From the NCBI GenBank assembly GCA_029207755.1, contig JARCOQ010000005.1, positions 51,115,563 to 51,179,562 of the forward strand: DNA of 64,000 nt, read 5' to 3'. Within the stretch, counting starts at the first letter, position 1. The number at the start of each line of letters is the position of its first letter. The notes beneath the pieces are model-generated. The model worked only from the letters and a program-made list of their open reading frames with translations. It did no database searches and was not told the DNA's origin. The translations under genes were made by a program, and so were the position numbers. This document shows, one piece after another, positions 51,901 through 62,400 of the stretch. The DNA comes from Chamaea fasciata (lineage: Eukaryota > Chordata > Aves > Passeriformes > Sylviidae).

Positions 51901-54900
51901 GTGGATCCATGTACTGCAATTAAACCTGGGGAAAAAAAATAGGCTTGAAAGGGAAAAAGATGGAGGAGACATTGATGTTCTTTGTCTAGATACATATTCT
52001 ATAACATGCTTACATTGCACTTAGATAAAAGTGACTCAGCTGAAAATCAGACACCATAAACATTTTATTGAAACAAGAAGAGTACAGTGTGAAACTCCTC
52101 AGTGTTAAGAAATTTACAAGATTCCTCACAAAAACCACAATCAGCCTTTTTATTTTCAATTATTCTTATAATCTTTGATCTTAAAGTAGTCATAACCATG
52201 TTGCTTCATTCTTGTAACTGCCCATTTAATTCTGGCAATACCATTGTAAAATAATATTTCCTCAAACACATAAAATGTCCTTTAATATCAGGGTTGAAGA
52301 ACTGTTAGAAATCAGGCTTTTTCTTGTTGATAAAAAGTTCTCCCTCAAATTTTAGGTGTTTTTCATGAAAGTGAAAGTAAAGTTGGAAATAAGGTCCCTT
52401 CAAAAATGTCATTAAGGCATTTTTGAACTGTGTGACTTTGAAAAGTTTCCTGATAGTTCTCAGCAAATATCAAGTCAAATGTCATTTAGAAAGTGATATA
52501 GGAAATTACTATTGCTTTGAGAATTAATAAGGTTTGAGAGTCTGCGTTTTGGAGGTCGAGATCTTCCTTTTCTTTTATTTTTGCTTTTTGTACTGCTGTT
52601 GCAGGAGTTCTCATTCTCACTTGTTCTTAGCCAGATGTGAACACCTGCAAAGGCAATATATGAGCCAGAGGTGTCAGATTTGGCATTTACATTCGACTTG
52701 ACATATGGGAGACCCTAATTCATGAACAACGGAATGTCTCCAAGCCTAAGCCAGTGGCAAACCTTCTGTTATGCAATGTATTGGGAATTCATTGTGGAGC
52801 TCAATGAAAATTTTGGAGTCACACTTGTGCAGCAGTGCAGAACAGAAATTTTGCTAATCTGAATTTAACCACCCCACGTCCCTTATAATCTGTCCATGCA
52901 AGTATTTACAAAATCTTGCTCTTGTCTGGCTGTTAGCAGAGAACTCATAGAGGAGAGGGGGCAAGAGGTTTTGTGTTACTGAAATTTCATTTTTTGAGAA
53001 AAATGTCTTGCACAAATATTTATTATGATGTGAAATGTTACCAAGATTAAATAATGTCTGTGCTCAGGTTAAGGCATTATTAGAGAATTCATTTCAGTGT
53101 CCAGTTTTTTCTTTGGGTAGCAATTTGATCTTGGGAAAGTACTTCAGATTTTTTATCCCTGAGTTTTTATGTCTGTGAAGCATGGATAGAATTCCTCTTT
53201 CCCTGCCGTCACAGAGCTTGATTAGAAAATTCCTGGGGCAGTGATGATGTCCATGTGCATTCATGGAGCATTTAGTGGATGAATGTTTTGCCATCCTCCA
53301 GCAATTTATTTCTTATTAATTATTAAATTATTATTATTCAATATGGTGTCAAACGGTATTCTCTCTCTCCACTGATTTTGGGATTTATTTTATTTTCAGT
53401 TCTTTTCTAGTTAGCAAATCAATTTATTTCCCTGATCAAAAGCCTGTGGATGTCAAGGGAAAGTTCCCCTTTCACATTTGCAGCTTCTGTAGTGAAGCTG
53501 TGGTCCTCCAGGATACCTCTGGAAAAGGGCGAGAATGGTGGATGCTCTGTTTTGCTGAAAGGGTACTTGAGGCAGAGCAGCATATCCTAAATAAAATTCT
53601 AGTATAAAAGAATATTCCAGCAAACTCTGTCCTGACCTATTTTGTAACAGGGAAAATCAAACCATGCAGAGTCCTACATGCAGCTTGTAAGAAAGAGAGA
53701 AACACATCCCTTATTCATTTAATCTTAATGCATTATTTGGATTTATGTATCCACTGCTAACATATACTGATTTATGTTAATAAGAGAGCCTCTCATCTGG
53801 TGGTAGAGAGCTCCTGGAGGCAGAGACTGTGGCACTTTCACTTTACCTAAAACACTTCGCCTTCTCTTGCCTGTTATTTACATTGAGATAAGGACAACCG
53901 TCAATGCCTGCTTTTCTCTGTTACAGCGTGTGCCAGGGGAGGAAGTGGGAGTGCACCAAAAATCTGTGTGATGGCACTTGCACTGCTATTGGTACAGCAC
54001 ATTACTTGACATTTGATGGATTGAAATACAAGTTTCCAGGAAACTGCCAATATGTGTTAGCTCAGGTAAGAGCATGTCAAATACTAAAGTTGCCTGATCA
54101 TACAAAAAGAGTTTTACACCAGGTGAGAAGCCCAGTGTTTGGATATATCACAGTTAACTGATTCTAGTTACTAATACAGATGTATAGTAGAGAAGAATAG
54201 AACTTATTAATGTCTTCAGAGATGTCTTGAGAATTTCGAAGAGTGCATTGTGTTCTGTAGGAATCAGGCTCTCATGTGTCCAGCTGGCCATTGTGAACCT
54301 TGTGATTGCACCTTGGTACAGAGCAGAGCTGTCTGCATCCCATCTCTAGAATGGAATTGTGGCTATCCATGAATCAATGTTTTCTTCTTTTCCTCTTTAT
54401 CCTGTAGTGTTAGCTTGCTGTCTGGGGGACAAGCTTGAGTGGGACAAGGAATGCTCAGTGAACCTTCCCTAAATGCACCCAGGGCACAGGCTCTGCTCAT
54501 TCCCTTCAGCATGGTTCTTGTCTTATTCCATGCTCCACCTGCTTGGAGTCCCCTGACAGTAGCCATTTTCCTCACAGCAAAGAGGAGAGGGGGATAAAGG
54601 CAGAGCACACTAAAACCAACTTTTGATTTGAGGAAGCAGCCAGAATTTAGAGTTAACTAAAATAAAGTCTTATCTACATGCAAATTATCAGATATTTAGA
54701 AATGTCTGTGCAAACAAGGACTTAGGTGAAAATTTGATCTAAAACTAGGTGGATTCACTGCTGATAGATAACAACAATATTCTGCAGTTAAAGTGTGACA
54801 TGTTTCCTGGGTGGGCTACTTTTTTCCCCACAGAGTCCTCATGAGGCACATTGCTCCTTGCAATTCTCAGGAAGGTGCGATCAACCTGCCTCTGCCTAGC

Positions 54901-57900
54901 TCTTTGAAATATGCCAGCTGGATTATGTTTGAGTGATTCTCCCTGACAGAAAATACTCTCCAAATCATGCATGTGTATGCCACTGGCAGAGTGTGCCTCA
55001 CTCTTTAAGGGATGGAACACATGAATATCAGTGCTAAGCATAAACTAAACATGGGAACAGCTGGCATGCCAATATATATCCTATTGACCACAGATTACAC
55101 AGTGTTGTTTGGGACTTATTTTTTCTCTGTGTTTGTCCCTGTATGTTTTTCAAATACTCTGCATTACTGACTCATTTATTTTCTTTTCTAATAGGATTTC
55201 TGCAAGGGTGACTCTGGAACATTCCAGATACTTGTTTCAAATGAAGGTTGTGGCTTCACTGGAGAAAAGTGCACAAAAAGGGTTATCATCATGTATGAAG
55301 GAGGGGAAATAGAGCTGTTTAATGGAAATGTACGTACTCTTTTTTTTTTTTTTCCTTCCTGTTTCTTGGGGAAAAGAATTTCAGATTGTTCAGTAAGCTG
55401 AGGCATGAATGACCTTGCACTCAGGGGCTCTTGATCATAAAGTGAACAGATTACCAGGATTATATTTATCCATTTTGCTTCCAGAGGTGTAATGCTGTTT
55501 TTGTATTTCTGCTTGGTGCCAATCAGTTTGTCTCCGATAATCATAGAATGATTTGGGTTGGAAGGGACCTGAAAGATTACCCAGTTCTACTCCCCTACCA
55601 TGGGCGGGGACACCTTCCACTATCCCAGCTTGCTCAGAGCCCCATCCAACCTGGCCTGGAACACTCCCAGGGATGGGGCAGTCACAGCTTGTCTGGGCAA
55701 CCTGTGCCAGTGCCTCAGCACCCTCACAGGGAACAATTTCTTCCTGATTCCCAATCTAACTCTCCTCTCTGTTGGTGTGAGGCCATTCCCCCTTGTCCCA
55801 CTCAAGACCCTTGGAGAGTCTCTCTGTAGTTCTTTTGTAGCCTGTTTAGCTATTGGAAGGCTGCAGCATGGTCTCCCTGGAGCCTTCTCTTCAGCTTCTC
55901 TTCAAGCTGAACAATTCCCAGTTTTTCAGTCTGTTTTCACAACAGAGGTGCTCCAGCCCTCTGGTCTTCTTGGTGGCCTTCTCTGGACTCATTCAAGCAG
56001 CACCATGTCCTTCATATATTGGGTGCCCCAGACCCTTTCTAAACATGGTTTGTCAAAACCTATTTTCAGCAACTTGAAGTGCAAGGAAGGGCTAAGAAAT
56101 GACTGACCTGTGGCTACTAAAACATCAGAGGTAATTTAGGAATTTGAAGGACTGAGCACACATGCACAAAAAAAAGAGTCCCTGCTCAAACAAGTTGATA
56201 GTGAAATGTCAGCTGTGCTTTGCCCTGTTAAATTGCTGGATTGAATAGCCACCTGACTATATTCTTATTTTTTCCTCCCTTTTGCTACTGACAAACATGG
56301 AAGAATTGACCAAGAATCGCTTCCACCTCCCATGTCCCTTCCCAGCAGGAAAAGAGCTTTCCAGAGGTCAGAGTTTAGCCCTTTGCCTTGAGCACTATAA
56401 CAAGTCATGCTGCCTGTGAGCTCAACCATGGCAGAGCTGCAGTGGTTTATTGTTTCAGTCACTGCCTTTTCAGAAGACCTGTGCTCTGAGCTGGCATCTG
56501 GACCAGAGGTTTGCAAGCATGTTCCCAGTGAAATGTGAAACCACTCTACATTAGCCTTGTTTCTGTACAGACAAAGCTGTACCAGGTTTGGAATTGCCTG
56601 CCAATTACCACTGAGCCTTGGCAGGAACACAAAAATATCTTTATTAAAGATGTCTGTGCAGTGCATCTTAACAGCATATGATCCTTGCAAGCTTTTGGGT
56701 GCTGCAGGAATAAACACAAGACATATTTGTTGTCCAGTTTTTTATTTCTGCTGCTAAAGAATCTCCAGCCTGGGTGAGGGTGAATAGCAGTGCAGGGATC
56801 ATTCCATCGAGTTGGGCTTTGTCTTTGTCTTTGAAAGCTTCTTTAGGTGACAGATTTTCAGAAAAGCTGTGAATCCATTTGGATATGTAAGAAAGGGCCA
56901 GAAGTAAACAGCAGGTGATTTAGTGTAGTAGTTTGAAGGCAAAACAAATGAGAGGCTCCAAGTCAGAGATACAATTTAATAGGAAAAAAGAAAAAAAGGA
57001 AAGAAAGTAAAATAAAATCGATGCAATAATACAAAAGACCACTGACAGAGTCAGAATACAACCTGAGCGTAGTGATGGAAGCAGTCCAGATGAGGTGGTC
57101 TTCCTGAAGCAGTGATCCTGTAGAAAGGTCTGGTAGCTCGGGTCCTCTGGGAATCCAGTGGGTAAGCGCCCCTCTGGTGTTCAGAGTCTCAGCTTATATC
57201 CAGGCTGGAATGCTTGGTTTCTCCCTCTGGGCGGAGCATCCCACAATGGGATGGTGAGTCATGTGATAAGGCCTGATGGGCCCATTAACAGGAGGTAGTC
57301 CAGGAGGGGGTTATCTGTGAGCTGTGTAGCAAAGGTGCTGATGGCCCATTAACAGAAGATAAGCCAGAGTGGAGGAGGCAGGGAGCACTGCCTCACCTGG
57401 TTTCAACAGTTCATGAAGATGGTGATAGAATATACTTCAACCCAGGACATTTAGACATCCAGCAGCTCCAGCATCAGAAGGTGTTTGGTTCCTGAGAGAG
57501 TCTGTCCTTGTAAGACCTAGGTCTCTGTTACAGCACTGTCTACATGACCCTGAGTGACTTTTTAGTTGTCTTTTTATAGAGTTTAAGGCTCAGTGTAATA
57601 ATATCTAAAGCAGGTTTGCTTAGAAGTAACAACAACCAAAAAAGACATTAAGGAAAACCAACTGACATGGAGACTCTTAGGCAAATTCTTATTCAGTGAT
57701 GACTTTCTACACTCTTTTTCTACAAGAATCCTTAGAAGCAAGCAGAAGAATCAGGTTGGGGTTTTTTTTTGGCCATTAAAATGTTTCCAATTAGCATTGT
57801 TTTAATGTGATATGTTTTGAGAGCAGCTTCTACTGCTGTTGGTAAATGGGGGCTTAGTTCACATGTTACATTTCTGGCTTACATTTTTTAAAAAAAGAAA

Positions 57901-59427
57901 TAATTTTTGCTTTTCTGAAACAAATCTGCAAGTTTGCAAGGTCAAAAGTTTATGACTTCATGGTTGGGCAAAGAGCCTCCACAAACATAAAAATTCTGTA
58001 ATTTAGGTCAACCTCTCAGCTCAACTTTTCCTCTTCTGTTTTTGGAACCCTCTGAATTTGGAAAGACTAAGACTGGTCTAGAATTTTAAGTGGTCAAGTG
58101 ACTATACTGTGTAGTAATACGTTGGTCATAGGAGAAAATTAAAAAGCTTTCAGCACCTAAAATATCTTTTAATATCTTCCCTAAACACATTTAAGACCTT
58201 GTTTAGGAAATGCATGGAAGATGTAAACTGTCTTCTCTGGGATAAATGTTTTTGATGATAACTCAGAGATTAAAAGAATTGAATTATGGTGCTGAGCTTT
58301 TACTGAATTGAGCAAAAAAGAATAGTGGGATAAGGAAATATTTTGCTCTCAAAATAGGGGAGTGAGTAAATGATTTCTGAGCTCTTCTTTCCCCCTTATG
58401 TTAATTGCTATTCATAGTGATTGAAAGTTTTCATCTGCCTCTTCCAGAACTAAGCAGTTAATGCATTGATGGTGCTTAAAGAAGCAGCCATGCCAGACTT
58501 TTCTTTCCAAATGTGGTTAATATTCCTATTAGAGTTCCCATTGAAAGGGGATTGTGGTGTGAAAGAGAGTATTTTAAATTAATCTCTTAAATTCTTAGTA
58601 GCTGTAGGCAGTAAATTCGCAGCCAGATGGAAAAAAAAGAGGCACACAGGGGAGGGGAAAGTGATGGAAAAAATGAATAGACACTGAAAGGAATTCCTCT
58701 GGATTTTTCCTGTTGGTGTAGCTGGTTGGGAAGAAAGTCCTTTCTGACTCCAGAATTAGACTGGTCTTTCAGAGGCCACTGGTATGTGTGGTTCTCTAAG
58801 TTCTCATTACACTGGAACTAGAAGAACAGGATTGTTAAGTTTTCTAAAAAGCTGACATAAAGAAAGCCCAAACCAACATGTAATTATTCAGTGAACCAGT
58901 GATCAGTACTAAACTGTAATTAATTGAGTATGCTCTGTGTTTATCAGCCCTGCTTCATATGTTGGTATCTGTGTGTTATACCCTCAGACCACATTCAAAG
59001 ACTTTGAAAATGGGATGAGATTGATATACTGTACTTGTATCCCAAATTTCTGTTTTTCTCTGGAGCATCTGCGTAGTGTATGGAGAACAGCATGACTGGA
59101 GGCACCTGTTGTTAACGTGTCTCACTGGGAAAATCACCTACCTTAAATAATAATTAGAGACACTGGTGATAGCACAATGTGTTTCTCTCATTCAGGTAAA
59201 TGTCAGGGTACCTCCTAAGGGTGAAAATGATAATTTAGATGTCATCAAGTCTGGCCGTTATTACATTGTTTTACTGGGCAAGAGCATCACTGTGACCTGG
59301 GACCTGGCAATGGGAGTCTCCATTATCTTAAAAGGCAATTTCAAAGTAAGTGTTTTTTGCTTCACTTCTTATTCTCACTAAAGAATGCACTTAACCTGTC
59401 CCTGGGGAACAGCTTTTTCTTTTTTTT

Positions 59428-59458
<31 letters not shown>

Positions 59459-62400
59459 CTTTTTTTTTAAATTAATGTAGATTTTCGTGGAATATTAGGT
59501 ACTTGTTCAAAAATGGAGGGGTTGTTTGGTAATACTGTAGCACTGCCTTATTTTCCTGGTTGTTCAGCTATAAGGGCCAAGTCCTGGGTCATTGGAGATG
59601 AGTTCTGACAGAAAGGATTGGTGCTATGGGGCCTCAGAATAACCATGCCTTGAGGGGTTTCTTCTGCACTGAAGAAGAGCAGCATAAGGAGCCAGATTTA
59701 CTGGTGCTGGTGATAGGCCAGCGATCTCCAAAAATAAAATGGGATTGTAGGGACACACTCCAAACAGAGCCGCTGGGCACTGCTGATTAGAGCAGTCCTG
59801 CTTTCTGGAGTCCTTGGGGACAGCTTGGTCCTGCTTTCAGCAAAGCTGAGTGGGAATGGGAGCTACACATTCTGTGGGAGAGATTGTGTCTGTTTTAGTG
59901 GCCTTGACAAGGCCGTGGGTAATTCAGTTTTTAAACCTCATGGCATTAGAGCCAGGCTAAAAAGGCCTCTTAACAAAACCCTAAGCTGGTCTACAGATAC
60001 ATGATTAATGCTTTCTGTGTTTCTTTCCCTGCAAGGATCAAGTGTGTGGTCTGTGTGGAAATTTTGATGGAATCCAAAACAATGATTTGACCAGCAGCAG
60101 TGAACATCTTGAAGTAGATCCAGTTGACTTTGGGAACTCTTGGAAAGTTAATTCCCGCTGTGCTGATGTTGTAAAGGTGATTGTGAATGAACTGTGAAAA
60201 CTAATTAGTGTGAATTACAGTGTCACTGAAGAGTGGACAAAGAGCTTTGAAAGGATTAAAATAAGTAGGGAAATTAACTCCTGCCCCCATGTTTTTGCCA
60301 AATAATATTATTTCTTTAAATCTGGTAAAAGTTCAATTAACTTGTGTAAAGCTTCTGGGCTGCCTGGCTTCAGAGGAATGTTAAAATAGCCAATTTGTAT
60401 GGTAGAGACTGTTCCTAGAGTTATCCAACCCAGATGCTTGAAATCCAGCTGTCACTGGAAATCTCATTTTAGAGTTTATTCTAAAAAAATAGCTGTAAAT
60501 TTTAGTCATGGGGAGTTCGGATAAAAGTGTCATTTTTCCCAATTCAAATTTCTATATCCCAGATCTTAGTCTGTCCATTACAAACCATGGAAATGGAATG
60601 CAATGGTTAATTTCTTTATGATTCTCCTTTTTTTTTTTTTTTTTTTTAAGTAAAGAGCATTCAGTTTTTATATTCAGGTTGGAAAGGCTTGAACAGAAAA
60701 TGCAGGATACAGGAGGAGATGGGAGACCTTTTTGCCATCCATCAATTCTTTACTCAAAGAATTTTGGGGAGGATAGCTGCTTTCTGAAAGTGTTATCTAT
60801 GTCCCAGTGCTGGACATTTCTTGGGGTACTAATGATATTACACATAAGAGTCTACTTCCTATTTTCCAAATAAAGAGTTTTGAAAGAATGAAATTGAATA
60901 ATACGTTTGTATGTAGCTGACAAACAAAGCCCAAAGTATTTACAAATGAAATGTGCAAGCAAAGACCTTGAAAACAACTTGTTTTGACATTTGTAAAACA
61001 AAGCATTTCATTCAGCTGATGGTTTGTTTTTTTTTTTTCCTTGAAAATTTATCCAAGTGATCAGGGGCAGGGGGGTGGAAAAAGACTTTTTTAGATCTTT
61101 TTTTTACAAGATTTAAATTACCAGAAAATTACACCGAAGCATTTATTCTTGATCACGTGAAATCTTCTGGGTTAGTTGCTAATTATGTTCAAGTGTGACA
61201 TAGCCACAATATTACCTTGCTGAATGTTGCTTTTTTCATTTGACTTGATTGAAGCACTGTAAAAAGTTGGAGTACTGAGGAGTGAGGCCACAGGGTCAGA
61301 CTGAGAAGGGGCAGCTTCTCATTTCAGTGTCACAGGCACAGGACAGGACCTGCAGGGTGTTGCTGTGTTAAATTCCATGTCAATACTTGTGCTCTTTGTT
61401 CTTAGATGAATTAAATGGGAGGAGAGAAGATTAATGAGCTATTTTTTTCAGCAGTGGCCTTGTGTATTGTCTGCTGAAATCTGATCATAATTTTAAGTTT
61501 CATGGACCTTCTGAGGAGTTGTGGATGATCATTGGTCAGGATGGATATTTGGTACAGTGAGACTTCCTGTCATCTAAAGGCTTGAGTTAAAAGTTCAGGG
61601 TACTAGTAATAGCTGGAGAAAATCAAGGAGGTGATCTGCTCTGCTGCAGCAGGATCTGTGTGTGTTGCACAACAGGTTGAAACTTTACTCAAAGAAACAA
61701 TTTCCTTTGCTAGTGAGTCTCTTACTTCAATTTGAAGAGTCCCAAGGTCCTGAAGACAAGGCTAATGCAATCTCTACTTGTCTCTTACAATATTAAGCCC
61801 AACCTGGAAGAGACCTTGATGTCTCCACTGTGTGGTGGAAACATAGTGAAGCAGATGATGGTAGAAACATCATGCAGCATTTTGTCTGGAAGTGTCTTTG
61901 AAGAATGCAGAAAATTGGTGAGTATTGGGTCACCTGTTTCACCTTCTTCAGTGCTGTATGATCTGTGCTGGCATTGATTACAGCTGAGGGAAAAAGTGTG
62001 GTTTTGCTGACAGCACGTAGAACTTGGTGGAGGCTGGCTGGTGTTCGCATCTCTCACCTTCTCCTGTAGCTGATTCTTTATGGGAAAATGCATGTTTATG
62101 GGAAAATGCACCTATGAAGTAACTTCTTCCCAAGGGAAATTTTACTGTACAGTCCAGAGACTGCACATGAAGGGAAGCCTAAGGGTTGAAATTTGATGGT
62201 AGGGGATGCTGAGCCAATGCAATGCCATTCAGGCTGTGTTTTACCCAAACTGCTGCATGAGAGGGATGGGGACAAGGCTTAAAAATATTAAGTGGTCACA
62301 AACTACAGTCCTTGCTGACATCAGCAGAAAGATTTTCACTGGCTGGTGGAGCAGCCAAACCATCTGAAGGTTAATGATGTGTACAGGAAGGATGTGAAGG

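Larger units (their letters stand above)
55330..59195 (+). other. VWF intron 21 (3.9 kb)
   Basis: Phase 0. Contains a T run right after the donor (55341-55353), a CR1 copy at 55538 and a solo LTR at 56924. The part 57410-59195 is A/T-rich and holds nothing recognisable. Confidence 0.86.

Noticed and set aside
61738..61797. Treating the 60 open bases before exon 24 as coding
   Set aside because: They have no counterpart in the human protein as I remember it, and the nearer acceptor gives the expected length. Kept only as an alternative.
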